64,000 bases of DNA, from assembly GCA_016758965.1 (NCBI GenBank), contig JAEPRB010000066.1, forward strand, positions 111,725-175,724. Reading direction: 5' to 3'. Position 1 is the stretch's first letter. Each line of letters starts with the position of its first letter. A model generated the notes under the pieces. It saw only the letters and a program-made list of their open reading frames with translations, did not search any database and was not told the origin of the DNA. Source of the stretch: Circinella minor. Its lineage: Eukaryota; Mucoromycota; Mucoromycetes; Mucorales; Lichtheimiaceae. This document shows positions 11,055 to 24,292 of this stretch, piece after piece. A program made the translations under genes and the position numbers.

Positions 11055-13165
11055 GAAAGGAAAAGCTTTGATCTATGTTTCAGATAAATAAATAAAAACA
11101 ACCAATACACTTTAATACTTTTATTTTACTTTATTCCTGTCTTTTGCATTTTTTCTTATTGCCCTCAAGGCTTTTTATATCACTTTGCTAACAGGATCGA
11201 ACTCAAGTGTATATGTCCTATGAAGACATAGCGTTCACTTAAATTCAAAGCCTTCAGAGACAAATAAGTTGAATATTTTCATTTCTGACTTCATAATATA
11301 GGTTTATTATAAGAGTATATCATCTCTGTACCCCAGATGAAACAGACGTGAACAGAGCTCGATTCCATAATAGAAGAAACTGAGTAAAATCGCATACGTA
11401 ACGATGCTTGCGTCCCGTCACCTTGAAACAAAAGATCAAAAGAGAGTATCATGGCTACGTAAGCCAATATAATTTAGACTAGAAGCTATAGTAAGTAGCC
11501 TTCTCAATATTAATTGCTAAGTCCAAGTACCCAACTCTAATATCAATCGCTTACATTATTTAATTAACCAAGCCCCATATAACTCATAGTGTAGTATAGA
11601 AAAAGTACAGATACTATACGTCGTTGTAAATATTACTGTGAAAAGATAACTTTATTCTACGTAGTTGCTAAATTATTAGTAAAGATATACCTACGTATTG
11701 TTTATAAAGCCATACAAAATGGCAAATGATAAGTTGGGTTTTCACAGTGGACGGAAAGCAAAGCTGGATTGGCATAAGGAACGGCTGAAAATAAATTTAA
11801 TGTTCAGATCATTAAACTCTTGACAAAAAAGATTAAAAAATGCCCAACAAACAAGTACTGTTATTCACTTTTTTAAAATATAAATATATTATTTGTTCGC
11901 TCAATATACGTAACGATATTTTGCTTACACCTTTATATCGGATATCATTATATAAAAATAGCGATATTTCCCTGCCTAATCCATCTTGGACCCCAAAACC
12001 CTATCACTGTATCAAAATATCGTTATATCGAATGTCGTTATAGCGAGCGGTAACGGTATGTTGGTTTCAACCAAGATCTATATAGCTTATTAATATATAA
12101 GTTATATGTTTTTCTGATTTGTTTTTTACTATTTTATTATATACGTAGTACATACTTTGATACAAGGTCTTTTTTTTATACAGTGTCCATTTTTAATAAT
12201 AGATCATGATTAGTGAGTATCTCCAATATCATATATTCTTTTTTTAACGTTATTGATAAATTTCTTTACATTTTTTATTAGCTGCGTTTTATGTCATATA
12301 CATTCGTTGTTTATGTGAATAATTAGTATACATTTACTAAGAGAATTTTACAGTAAATACATAGTTAGGTAGTAAGAAAACGTTAGAGAATAGTACCAGG
12401 GATTTTCAAATGTGTATCTGTAGATATCATAGTAATATAGATAGCAACATACTTTAGAAATTACTAGTACAGTACTATATACAAAAATAAACAATATGGT
12501 TAAAATAAAATAAAAAAGTTTTTTTTTCACCAATAATCATTTTTAAGATGTGCTTTCTTTGTATCTATAAAAACAATATGATAAAATCAAACAAGTCTAT
12601 TACGTAGAAAATGATAATTTTATATTCTATTACATAATGAAAAAACTATACTCATATTGATCTCTTGTTTATTATTAAAAAATCAGAACAACTCTATTTT
12701 ACGTACTGATATGTGAAAATAAATAAACAACCGAAATTTGGAATATAAACATGTTGATAGATGAAAAGTTAACCATTTGGCATTTACAATATCTGATTGC
12801 TAAGAACCGGAAAAGCTGCTTATTGAGATTCTAAACATACTTTACGTAGATATCAATACAGTAATACAACTTAATTGAGCAAAGAGAAAATTGTATCGCT
12901 ATAACTATCATCATGAACTTACCAAGGAAGTACAGAATGTCTCAGATGAGATGATATTGCTCTTATAACTACTGAATGGCTGACGATTTAATCTATCTAT
13001 AATACCGGTATCATTACAAGACAGTGTAATTGTTTATATACAATGGACTGACTTCTTGCCGCGCTTTAAATTTTGAGTTTTGGTGTGAATTTGTAAGCAA
13101 AAGGGGTTTTTTTATTTAAATATCTCGATTGATCCAATCTTTTACAAAAAGAACAATATACTGCA
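11055..13165. other. Long gene-free interval with TACGTA cluster and a transposon relic
   Basis: About 2.1 kb between the phosphate carrier and LTO1, AT-rich and without a supportable gene. Two things stand out: nine TACGTA palindromes between 11395 and 12848, and a stretch at about 11895-12050 with ATCGTTATATCGAA / TCGTTATAGCGAG sequences resembling pogo/Tigger-type terminal repeats. No tRNA was found. Confidence 0.5.
11895..12050. mobile_element. Possible pogo/Tigger-like terminal-repeat relic
   Basis: The right part reads ATCGTTATATCGAATGTCG then TTATAGCGAG, which in reverse resembles the terminal repeats of pogo/Tigger DNA transposons (CTCGCTATAACGA...). The left part holds a related GTAACGATATTTTGC. 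No transposase is present and no target duplication was resolved, so this would be a MITE or a worn terminus. Confidence 0.3.
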
Positions 13166-13759
13166 ATGACAACACAATCTAATGGAAACATGGAGTCTTT
13201 AGTTTACTTAGAAGAAATGTAATACTCTTCTTTATTTCATTTTCTTTCTTTAGAAAAGCTATAACTAATCTAAAAAAATATTGACAGGTTCCAGCAATAC
13301 GGACATGAGGATGGTTTACGCGATGGAAAAGATTCTGGTGTGTTAGAAGGACGAATCTTTGGTTGTGAGAAATCATTTGAGCTTGGACGTGAAATTGGGT
13401 TTTATGATGGATGTGCGAAAACTTGGAAAAAACTTGCTGAACAACATCCCGATAAAATTTCATCAAAGTAAGTTTTCATGTTTCTTCTATATAACAATTA
13501 AAGGGGTTGTGTGTAAATGGGGATTCAACGTTTTCAAACAAGATACTAAGTATAATTTGTTGGTTTTCAAAGGGTTCTCAAGAATATTCAGACATTACAA
13601 AAAATGATTGATGAATTTCCTCGAGATAATTGTCCAAATACTGATATGTTTGCTGCTCGAGATAAAATGGCAGCTAAAATGAAAGTCATTACATCTTTAT
13701 TAGGCGTGAGTCAAAAATTTAATATGGAAAAACCAGCAGCAAAAGAATTGATTTACTAA
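13166..13759 (+). CDS. LTO1: LTO1 (ORAOV1) homologue, Yae1 partner
   Basis: With Yae1, LTO1 forms the adaptor that hands the ABC protein Rli1/ABCE1 to the cytosolic iron-sulfur assembly machinery, so it supports ribosome recycling. Exons join(13166..13218, 13288..13467, 13573..13759) give 139 aa; all three phases fit. Residues about 22-60 form the diagnostic deca-GX3 repeat: a glycine every fourth residue, as in GHEDGLRDGKDSGVLEG, with one Gly replaced by Ser (CEKSFELG). The C-terminal region ends with AAKELIY; a terminal Trp, usual in CIA-targeting tails, is absent. No other family uses this Gly periodicity at this length. Confidence 0.85.
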
Positions 13760-13964
13760 GTAAAAAAAAAAGAAAGGGGTAAAATACGACTTGTACATAA
13801 TAATAATAGTAATATATAGTGAATAAATAATAATGAAGAGTAAAAAAGAATACTGAATAATAACGGGTTTAGAGTTGAGTGATCATAGCAAAATGTAAAA
13901 AAAAAGGTGGAGAGGACGCAAAATGATGGAATATAGTATACTTGTTGTTACAAGGTGTAATTAA

Positions 13965-14633
13965 TTATTGAAGGTTGAAGTTAAGTCGAATACAAGTAAC
14001 TGTTTGATCATTTTGGTCTGAAATACGAATTATCCCATCCAAAGGCAACTTTGGTATCTCACGCGGAATAAAGGCTATAATAGCAGATAACAAGTTTATA
14101 AATATATTTGTTAGAGTTAATAAAGTGATAACAAATATATTATAGATGAAATATACCTTTTGCTTCAAGTAATAGATCACCAGCATTTAATGGACAATGG
14201 TTATGGTTCATGATATCTGATTGTAATACACTACATAAATCTAATTCTTTATTAATTTTGATCATAGAAAGAAGTTTAAGATCAATCGATACTTTGCCGC
14301 CTGTTACTTCTGATACTATATAATAAATATTCAAAACATATTGTTTGTTAGTTTATACTAAAATTGAATTTCCCTTTTATTTGCTCTCAATACTTTACAC
14401 AGATTGCCCTTAATCTTGACATTAATATCTTCTCCAGTATGGGGAACAGCTGGAAAAATATAGACACCATTTTCATAACCTCTTAAAGTATGGGAAGAAG
14501 GATCATCACATAATGACCAAATGTCACCATGTTCATCAGGACTCATAAATGCATGCTGTTGTTGAATTGGTTGTGCAGATACCAACAAGCAAGTTGTTGC
14601 AAGTGTTAACAAAAAACTTGAACCGAATCGCAT
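13965..14633 (-). CDS. NPC2/ML-domain secreted lipid-transfer protein
   Basis: Small lipid-binding protein of the MD-2-related (ML) family, which includes NPC2 and fungal phosphatidylglycerol/phosphatidylinositol transfer proteins. Exons complement(join(13965..14074, 14157..14315, 14399..14633)) give 167 aa. Residues 1-20 are a clear signal peptide (FLLTLATTCLLVSAQP). The mature part shows the ML pattern: SLCDD near the start, a VPHTGEDINVKIKGNL strand pair, CSVLQ and NHNHCPL in the middle, a proline-rich IPREIPKLPLDG turn, and a closing TVTCIRLNFNL strand. Cysteine spacing fits the family disulfides. It should act in the vacuole lumen or outside the cell. The start was set at the ATG directly before the signal peptide, although the frame is open further upstream. 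Confidence 0.8.
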
Positions 14634-15236
14634 TTGTATTTTCTTTATTTTTTTGAAGAAAAAATGGAAAAAAAGAACCTGGGTAAATAATTTTTTTAGG
14701 AAAGAGAGAAAATAGAAACTTTCCCAAGTCAAATGATCATTTTTGGTAAAGACAATATAGTATTATTATTTATATGACGAATTTACCTTTACAGTTAGAA
14801 AGTAGTAAATTCCGTCGTTTTGGAAACCATTACTTATTTCCTGGTTACGTATTTTTTAAAGTAATTTAGATGAGAAAACATAATTTATGTTACACGAGAC
14901 GTATGCATCTTAACTGCATAATGATTTAAATAAATAAATGAAAGAAAAGATCGATAACGTAAAACAAAAGTATATAAAAGTTAGGTTGTTTATTATAATT
15001 ATTATACAAAATGGAGATGATAAGAAAAATGAATGGGAAAAAAGAAAAAGAAAAAAATATAACAAAACTTTTCAAGTTGATTATAGCGAAAGAATGGAAA
15101 AAAGAGAGAGAGAGAGAGCCAGAGAGAATAGAGGGAATTGTTGGTTGCATGTTTGTAAATTGTGTGTTATATGTTGTATAAAAAAGAAAGAGAAAATATG
15201 CTATTTTTTTTTGCGTTTATTTTGAATTATATAAAT
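14634..15236. other. Intergenic, AT-rich with a GA microsatellite
   Basis: Upstream region of the NPC2-like gene and downstream region of RPA190. It contains a short (GA)n tract near 15106-15128 and long A/T runs. The Lys-rich and Phe-rich frames on the two strands are products of base composition. No gene was seen. Confidence 0.6.
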
Positions 15237-18200
15237 CTATGCTGCGCTTGTAAGTGGTTGTAATACTTCAAATGAACCAGTACCACCTTCAACGACTTGA
15301 CCCATAACAATACGGGCAGAAGGTGATTCTAATGTATCAAAGTCCCCATGTCTATAGACAAGAATAAAAATAGTAATTAGTAAATAAAACATCATTTTTT
15401 TCTGGTTTTGCCTTCGGAACTGTATTTTTTTTCCAAAAAAAAAAAAAAAAACTTACAATGTAGCATCTGTCAAGAATTTACAAGTGGATTCGAAACTCAT
15501 CTTCAAGAACGGTGAGGTATTCGATGCAAGACCAATACGATTAAATGGTTTATAACCACCTTCAAATGTCATATAATCAGCAATCAAAGTCAAATGGCGT
15601 CGATCCACCTTGATACCGTATACTTCGAAGACACCAGCAATTTCCTTAATAATGGCATTACGAGCAGCTTCAACACCATAGGTTTGAAGAATAGCCGCAA
15701 TGTCATTGGTATCGATAAAGTTAATATCAAGTAAATCACCATGGTTCCACATGCCTCGAAGATTGACACCTTCTGTTTGTAATTGTTTCTATATATGAAG
15801 ATAGATAATATTTAGTGACTCAATTTAAAGCTGCTTTTTCTCATCTGTTGTTGTATATAATTATGCAATTTACTTACAGAAGTATCATTTTCAATACGAT
15901 TGAGATATTCAAAACAACGTTGGATACCCTTAATTTCATGTACAACGACACGTGGACAAACCTTTTCGATCAAACTGACCATCAAAATCTTTTTGGTATC
16001 TGCTGGGAACTATATACATTATATAAATATAAATATAAATAACCTTTAATAACTAAACCCCCCATTCATTCTTGATCTTTTCCTTCTTTTTACCTTCATA
16101 TCAATTTCACACCAACCGCCATCTTCAGCATCAAAGTCCCATCGAGTGACATATTGACTATTATTAATAGCAGATTGTGCCCAGTTCTTGCCTACTGATT
16201 CCTCTGAAGCTTCTTGCATCTCTTCATCATCTTGTCCACTTTGTGCAACAGCTTCCAATTCAGCTTCTTCATCCTCAAGGGATTTCAAATTCTTTGCCAT
16301 TTCAACATCTTCTTCATCAGGTTCATCATAACTAGCCTTTGCCTTTGTTTTTGCTGCTAATCGAACATTAGTAGCATCTTGATCACCTTCATCCGAGTCA
16401 TATTCAGCAGCCACATTAACATTATCATCTTCCTCTTCGCCTTTACCAGTAGAGACCTTAGATGGTGCGGCAATATTAACCACTTTTTTAGAGTCCTTGA
16501 TATCCTTACGAATCACTTCTTCCAATTGTTTCAAGAAAGTAGTAGCCAATACTTCCTTGATACGTTTTGAAGATACACGATATTCTTCCTTGTATTCTTG
16601 TTCTTCAAACAAATTCAATCGAATCGTATAAACCTTGGATCGGCGGTAATTGTTTTCCGCAGTTTTGGAAGTCATGGATTCTGTGACTGAAACATCATCA
16701 ACGATTTGTGCCAAAGTCAATTTGCTTGCAAATTTACAGAATTCAGCAGCTTGTTCAGGTGAAACATCTGCCTGTAAAGGTAAAGTCATAGTAGGTGTCT
16801 TGATAAATTTGGCAGCTGTCATAATAATTTCACGAAGACGTGGGATACCCAATGTGACGTTAGCAGCACCATAACCAGCAAAATGGAAAGTATTTAATGT
16901 CATTTGGGTTGAGGGTTCACCCACAGATTGAGCAGCCAATAAACCAACTGCTTCACCAGCATCCACTAAACTGTGCAAATATTTCAAATGCATCAATGCC
17001 TTGAATTTAGCCTTGGTCAACGAAGCAAATCGTTCATTATTCTTGGTCTTTTCGCTATGTTTATCAAATGGCATTTTGTCTGGATTATCTTCAATATATT
17101 TCTTCATACCCAAAGCAAACTTTTCAGAAACGACACCCAAATGAGTAGCAGGATTGAACTTGGAAAGTGGTGGATCATATTTGCCAGGTTTCTTGAGTGC
17201 CTTCTTAACATATTCTTCGCCTTGTTTTGTGTCCAATGATGCAATAGCAGCCTTGGGATTATATTTTTGTGACAACATCTCAAAGTTATGAGCACTAAAA
17301 CCAAATTCATTAAGATATTTGGCTTTAATTACATCCAAAGAGTCTTCACCATAATGGAATTGTAAAATGGATCCATCAGAATCGCGAACAGTATGATCAT
17401 AATGAACGCGAAGACCTTCCAAATGTTTGATCAAACAACGTTGCAAGTAACCGGAACGAGATGTCTTGACAGCAGTATCAATTAAACCTTCACGACCAGC
17501 CATACAATGGAAATAGTATTCTTGTGGGCGAATACCTGTTAAGAAACGACCAGCAACAAAACCACCAGCACGGGGTGCTGTATCATAAGGACGGAAGGAA
17601 GGTAAGGAACGACCAGAGACCATAAGTGGAACACGACGACCTTCAAGTTCTTGTTGACCCAACATACAAGAAATTTGTGCGGCGTTAACGTTGGAACCCT
17701 TAGCACCAGATACAGTCATCATTTGCATGTCATTGTCGGGGAACTTGCGAACCTATATATATATTCGCACAAATACGCACAAAGTTCAGTTTACTTATTT
17801 TAAAATATATTTGTACAATCATGATAACAATAGAGAAATGTATGTAACATACCAAACCATTAGGTAAACACCTTTCTGTAATTGATGATGTAAGCTTGTT
17901 AACCTTTGATTTCATGGCATTATCAAGACCAGCCAACTTGTTATCATCACGGGCAACTTCGGCCATACGCAAATTGAATTCTATATATTTATATAAGTAT
18001 TAAATTATGCTGTGCTCTTGTATAAAATCATCCATTCTTCCACCTAAGCAATTTTTATCTAACTCCTATACCTTTTTCAAGAGCTTCTTTTGAAGATTTT
18101 TTAGCAGTTTCAGTCAAGCCCAAAAATTCTAAGTGTGCTTCACGACCTAGCCCTTGACCATCAGTAAGCAAATCACGACGCCATTTATCACCTTCCTCAG

Positions 18201-21094
18201 TCAATCGAAGATCATCCATACGACAAGTGAAGCCATGAGATTGAATATATTTTGTAAATAGTCGACCAAAGATACTTAAGATCATGCCTGCGGATTCAGG
18301 ACCATATAATTCGTAAATAGAATGAACAAGACCATATGCAGAGGCACCAAATTGAGACTTGTCAAGAATACCAATTAATAATTCACCATCCATTACCAAA
18401 ACATTTTCTTCTTCCTTGGCATCAGGTCCCCAGTAACGACCTGGTACCTTACTCTTAGATTTGGTATTCAGAGGAGCTTTTCCAACTGTCAGGTTCAAAA
18501 GAATGGTTGAAATCTTTTTTTTAAAAAAAAAAAATTCATTAGAGAAAAATTAATAATTGGCTTTACTATGGGTATAAATATTTGCAATTATATACAAAGA
18601 GCAAAATAAAAAAGAGCAAAATTCTAAGCTTACCACTTGCTTACCAGTCCATAGAGGAACAGGCTTCCATACTGTAGGTGGCATGGTCAAGATACGACCG
18701 TTACCGGTACCATCGGCTTCAGGCCTTAAAGATCCATATAAAAGTTGATGATATTCTTCTCTGGTAAAGAATGTATTACGTGATGTCATCCATACACCGG
18801 AAACAACGTGATCTTGAATCAAACCACGCAAAGGATTACCACTGGTAGGTACAAGATATTGATTATCAGTATTGGCAATAAATGATGCTTCTGCTCTTGC
18901 AATTTCATTTTGGGGGAAATGCATATTCATTTCATCACCATCGAAATCCGCATTATATGTATTACAGTTTGCGTAATGCATACGGATGGTCTTTTCACCA
19001 GGTAATACTCGAGCCTTGTGAGCCATAATGGAAGGTTTATGCAATGTAGGTTGACGGTTAAGCAAAAGCATATCACCGTTACGTAAATGACGAAAGACCT
19101 TTTTGTTTATAGTTTGTGTACGTGTTGGATAAGGATTATTGCTACCTTGTGCAGCTTGTGAGTTTTGTGGTGCTAATAGTGAGTTGGCAAGAGCAATACG
19201 GGATTCAAGAGACAAGTTGGCAAGCACATCAAGAGACTGATCTTCATGCTGGACATGAGTAGCGCCAGGCCATTTGAATGGACCATTAATTACAGCTTGT
19301 CGTAACTCCTTGATATTATGAGCGGTCACCGGTTCGGGATACGTCAACTTTTTGGCAAATACTGGTGGAACACCAATTTCATTGGTATCAATATTTGGAT
19401 CAGGAGAAATAACAGAACGAGCAGCATAATTAACACGTTTACCCATCATATGTTTTCTAAAAAGGCCTTCCTTCTTTTCAAGTGCTTGACGAATACCAGC
19501 TGGAGGTTGCTGATTTTGACCAAAAGTTTGGGGGTTCTTGGTTGAATCGATAAATGAATTGACAGCATGCTGTAATGAGATAAGACTATTGACAAATACG
19601 TCTTGAAGACGAGCGACTTGTTTTTTATCCACAGGATCCTGTCGATTGGCTTGTTGTAAAGTCATAGAAACGTCGCGTACTTGATGAGCACCATTTAAAA
19701 TGTTGCTTAATAATTCGTTTTGTGGTGATTCGAATAATTTATCACCCATGACGGAAGGCGGTCGGAATCTAGTAGGTGAAACAGATAATACTTCAATGAA
19801 GAACATATGATAAGTGGCACGTTTGACTTGAGAAGGAATATTCGCGTTACGTGCACCATACAATAAAGTTGTGATTTCAGGTTCTTCCTGGAATAAATCC
19901 TGGACACTCTTTCGAACTTCAATGGGATTTAAGTAACGTTGTCCACTTCCAGGTGCTGGTTTAGCCTTTTTTGAAGGTGTGACTTCATCATCTTCGTCTT
20001 CACTATCTGATAAATCTTTTCTGGCTTTTGCACTTGTACGAGCATGCATTGTCATTTGATCTTTTTTGGAAAGATTCAGTTCAAAGAGTTTAGCAGCACC
20101 ATCACGTCGAATAGGAGGAGAAATACCACTACAATTTCCACATCGTTTTTGACCAACACAATATTTCATAAATTCCATCATAACACGTTTACGTGCATCG
20201 TTGATAACGGTTACTTTATAGTTATCGCTTGCAAATTTACGAGCTTCTTTATCCGCTAAACATTCCTTGACATAAGAGTCTATAAAAATATATAGCCGAT
20301 ATTATTACTGTTAGTATATATATAAATATAAATAAATTCCATAACATCAGCGGGTTATATCTTAGAATGATAAATCACTTTACCAATACGATTAATTGTA
20401 TCATCTTCTTTATCTGATGCTTTCCCATCTTCTTCCATTTGATCTTCGAGGTTATCCGTTTTCTTTAATTTTTTACTATCGAGATTCATTTCGTCAAGTG
20501 CTTGTGCTTCACGCATTAAACCATGTTGAAGTAATGTCAATTTTGCAATCGTTTTTTGCATCTATTTCAGGAAAAAAATTATATTGATTCCATAAATATA
20601 TAAACAAGATTATTTATCAGGTGTAAAAAAAAAGGGAACATACCAAATGACGACCCATACGAAATTTGTTACAATAAGAACATTTAGCTCGAATAAGTGC
20701 ATACAAGTTATCAAAGAACAATGGGTTATAGGTTGGTACTGGAAGTTCAATATGACCAAAATGACCAGGACAGCTATGATGATCTTGAGAACATGTTCCA
20801 CAACTATTATATATATATATATATATATACAGTGTTAAAAATCTATAATGCTCCGTTGTTTTCCAAATATAATTTAACAAAAAAAGAGAATTGCACTTCT
20901 ATGTATTACATTTGAGTCTTTTGGAAAGGACCTAAAGCAGGATCGTATAAACCACCTTTTGTTGGGTGACCAAGTGCATCGAATAAAACAGGATTTACAA
21001 TTTGTTTGACCGAAATTTTCTTTATCTCATGAGGTTGATAAAAAGAGAAAGAGACATTGGCAATCTCGGATCCAATGGGACACGAGATATTCAT
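15237..21094 (-). CDS. RPA190: RNA polymerase I largest subunit (A190)
   Basis: Catalytic subunit of Pol I, which transcribes the 35S pre-rRNA in the nucleolus. Exons complement(join(15237..15351, 15457..15788, 15878..16009, 16094..17752, 17853..17980, 18072..18513, 18634..20279, 20384..20561, 20644..20803, 20910..21094)) give about 1658 aa, the usual A190 length. Exon 2 carries the zinc clamp (CGTCSQDHHSCPGHFGH). The active-site metal loop YNADFDGDEMNMHFPQ lies near residue 620. The bridge helix/trigger loop (VGLLAAQSVGEPSTQMTLNTF) is in exon 7, followed by the acidic insert typical of A190. The N-terminus (ISCPIGSEI... NPVLFDALGHPTKGGLYD) is Pol I specific, which excludes Rpb1 and Rpc160. 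Intron 1 contains a (TA)n run. Confidence 0.95.
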
Positions 21095-21572
21095 GACGAA
21101 CGGTCAAAGTCCTGCAAACTTGTTGAAGGGATATTATAAGTGAGTTATTAAAGAAAGTTCCCAACTTTTCAAAAAAAAGTACAAGACAGGAAAGTGAATT
21201 TAAGAAGAGCAGTCCAGTCCTCTTAGACAAAAAGCCACTTGGCGGAAATGTCGGATTTGCTTCCGATCTTTTTTTTTTTTTTGCTTGTACAATAGGTAGG
21301 AACTTATCACGTAAGTGTTAAAACGTTTGATAGTAAAATATATACTTTTGAATAATTTACTTAACTTTCTTTAGCAAGTATACCATCGTAACTACTATAA
21401 ATATTTGTAGTTATGTACTTATATATTGAACTCTACAATAAAACCCCTTCTTTATTATCAGTATTGTAAAACTCCCAACTAATTTTGATAATTAGAGCCA
21501 CCAAAAGACCGCACCTAAAAAAGCCCGCTTACCCACCTTAAAACATAATTATGGCGGGGCAAGGGAAAAAAA
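21095..21572. other. Divergent promoter region RPA190 / RMD1-like
   Basis: About 480 bp between two divergent start codons, with several poly-T tracts (for example 21270-21282). No further gene and no clear binding site beyond the T tracts was recognised. Confidence 0.5.
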
Positions 21573-23439
21573 ATGCATGAAAGCTTCCTGGCTATATTCC
21601 CGCCCCCTAGCCCAACAATGTCTCACTTACCTCAATATGCTACATCGACAGATCATTCTTCTTCCGAACCTTTACTAGGTTCTACAGTGGATCGCCCTCC
21701 ATTGAGTAAAAACTCCGGAATACGTCACTACAACCATGACAACACGAATCGAAATATGTATAATACCTTTCAAACCCCCACCTTAGTCAATGCAAGAGCG
21801 AAACCAAAACAACCGAATCGTACAACAAAGACTTCTCAAAAATTAAAACTTTTTCCTGATGAAGGCAATCAAACATTATTAGTTATACCAGAGGAATTCG
21901 ATGCTGATGTTTATAATCAGCTTGCACAAATCCCTCATGGTACAGCCAAAGTGGAAGCCGAAAAGTTGAGTAAAATGAACAAGGATGAACTTTCTCGAGT
22001 TACTGCTTATTGTACATCATCGTAAGTTTACAAAGTAAGAAAAAAGCAAAAAAAAAAAAAAAAAAAAAAAAAAGTTGTGAAGTATACGGTGTACTTATAT
22101 AATTTTTTATTTTTTATTTTATCTTATTTTTTGCTTTAGTGCGTATCGAATAGATCAATTAATCAAATATTTGAAAGCAAGAAAAGCTACAAATGGATGT
22201 ATTCCAAAACGTTTTGATGAATGGTAAATTATTTTTCTTGTTGTTTAAAAGCTCATTAACATTTTTACTAATAGAACCAATAATATTATTTGATCAAAAG
22301 TGTTTATACGAGGTATGCAATGAATTATCCGCTTCAACCACCGGGTAGAACCTCGATGGATGATACAAATGAAAGACAGCGTCATATACTTCCAGAAATG
22401 TTTTTATTTGACTACGGTGTTGTTGTTTTTTGGGGAATGACACTTGAAGAGGAACAGCGGATATTAAAGGACTTAGAGCCTTATGAAGAAGCAAAACTAG
22501 GTAACAAAAGGTGTTTATGATGACGAACAGAATAATTTGTTTTTTTCTTAACTGTTATCTCTATAAGATTTAAATGATATAGAAGTGGAAGAATTTCACT
22601 ATTACTATGATGAAGGATGTCAACCACGGTAAATAACTTATTTTCAAATAGACCTGCTTTTCAGGCACGTGTTTTTGCTCCTAAAACTGACCTATTTATA
22701 ATAAATATAATATAGCATATACAATGATATTATCACTTTACGTCATCCATCCAATTATTTGGTCAAGCTAACTATTGCTCATGCAATTGCACAAAGCGTT
22801 AAAATGACCTTATTTGAGCGATTGATTGATGACACCATCAATGAAACCAAATATATACCGCAAGTAATGGCCGAAAGTGGAAATATACGCATGTCGAGGT
22901 AAAATGATAAGTTTTGGTTGTATTCTTTTTCTTATTTTCCTGCCAGCCAACAATCTACGATTATTATTAATTGTTATTATTGTTACTTATTTGTGTTTTT
23001 TTTTGTCAGAACTGCTATCACCAAAAAAATAGGACAATTATTTATTATGCGAATCAATGTTAATCTAGTGTCTAATATTCTTGACACGCCAGAAATATTT
23101 TGGTCTGAACCAGCACTTGAACCTCTATATAGTGCCATCCGTGGTTACCTAGAAATTTCTCAGCGAGTTGAACTTTTAAATCAACGTGTAGAAGTGATAA
23201 GTGATTTATTAGAAATGCTGAAGGATCATTTGAATAGCTCTCATGGTACGTTATTTTCTTTTATTCTCAGCTTCAATATTGGTAATTCCTTGTAAAAAAG
23301 ACATATTAACATATGTATTTACTTCCATATTACAATAGGAGAACATTTAGAATGGATTGTTATTTGGCTAATTGCGATGGAGATCGTAGTAGCAGTAATT
23401 ACTACATGCCTTGATGCGTTTAGTCTATCACATGATTAA
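21573..23439 (+). CDS. DUF155 / RMD1-RMD8 family membrane protein
   Basis: Member of the DUF155 family (yeast Rmd1/Rmd8, animal RMND1). Exons join(21573..22021, 22140..22223, 22301..22500, 22568..22628, 22716..22898, 23010..23245, 23339..23439) give about 437 aa with every phase consistent. The N-terminal ~110 residues are Ser/Pro/Asn-rich and probably disordered. The domain starts near VTAYCTSSAYRIDQLIKYL and contains the hallmark FLFDYGVVVFWGMTLEEE. The C-terminus is a single membrane helix (WIVIWLIAMEIVVAVITTCL), typical of the family. Known relatives act in sporulation (yeast) or mitochondrial translation (RMND1); which applies here cannot be told. A second ATG at 21618 is an equally good start. 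Intron 1 has a 23-base A tract. Confidence 0.85.
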
Positions 23440-23682
23440 AATAATTATCTTATATGATGGTTAAAAATAAACATTATAGTAAATTATCTTATAAAAAAAC
23501 TTATAAAATGGATGATGTATGTCTAAAGTTTTCAATTTAAGCAGGAACTCTACTAACCGATCAGCTGGTGACACCCCATCAATCGGCTCTTGATTACTGG
23601 CGTAGATGATTGTGGTTGCAGTATATTTAAGCAACTACAAACGGCAATTGAATTTTTTTTTGTATGGAGGTGTAAACCTCAT

Positions 23683-23729
23683 TGTTGTATCCAACGTACA
23701 ATGGCTTCATAATAATGGTCATTTATTAG
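23683..23729 (-). mobile_element. Inverted LTR-A end fragment
   Basis: Begins TGTTGTATCCAACGTACAAT and matches the reverse complement of the last ~47 bp of the LTR that follows it directly. It is therefore a piece of a second LTR-A copy in inverted orientation, abutting the full copy. Confidence 0.6.
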
Positions 23730-24161
23730 TGTTATATCAATCGAAATTAATAAATAAAAGAGACAGTAATAAGTCAACGAGACCCCAAAAGAACAATAAT
23801 TGAACTGAAGTTTATTATAATAAAGTATTATCACTATTTATATTAAATCCTAATCAATGGCCGGGTATATCAATATGCGTGTATGAAACAATGATAGTCT
23901 TCCGATTTGTTAATGACGATAAATAATAATGACAATGGTATATGTGAACATATCCTATACGTTTTGCCGTTGATAAAATAATATATCAACGTAGCTGTCA
24001 AATAGTATCAATAAAGAAGACGGACTTCTTTAATATTAAGAGTCATTGAAACATACCATAAAATACCAAAATGTCAGTGAAACATATTTGAAGTATATTG
24101 TATTTAAATATATATTATTAAATGACCGTTATTATGAAGCCATTGTATGTTGGATACAACA
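23730..24161 (+). mobile_element. Solo LTR, family A
   Basis: A 432-bp long terminal repeat starting TGTTATATCAATCGAAATT and ending ATGTTGGATACAACA. It is the same length as, and the reverse complement in layout of, the copy at 43973-44404. TG...CA ends and the absence of flanking internal sequence identify it as a solo LTR. The flanks (ATTAG left, GATAT right) are not a target duplication, so one edge has been rearranged. Confidence 0.75.
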
Positions 24162-24292
24162 GATATATAGATGTAAAAAGGAGAGATATGAAAATGTTAA
24201 TAAAAAAAAAGAAACTGTATGGATCAATAAAATGAATATTAGTAAATAATAATTTGATAGGACTTTCAGTGGTTTTGTCTTGTTTGTTTTCT

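Noticed and set aside
14938..15225. Lys-rich frame on the plus strand and Phe-rich frame on the minus strand
   Set aside because: Composition artefact around the GA microsatellite between two real genes.
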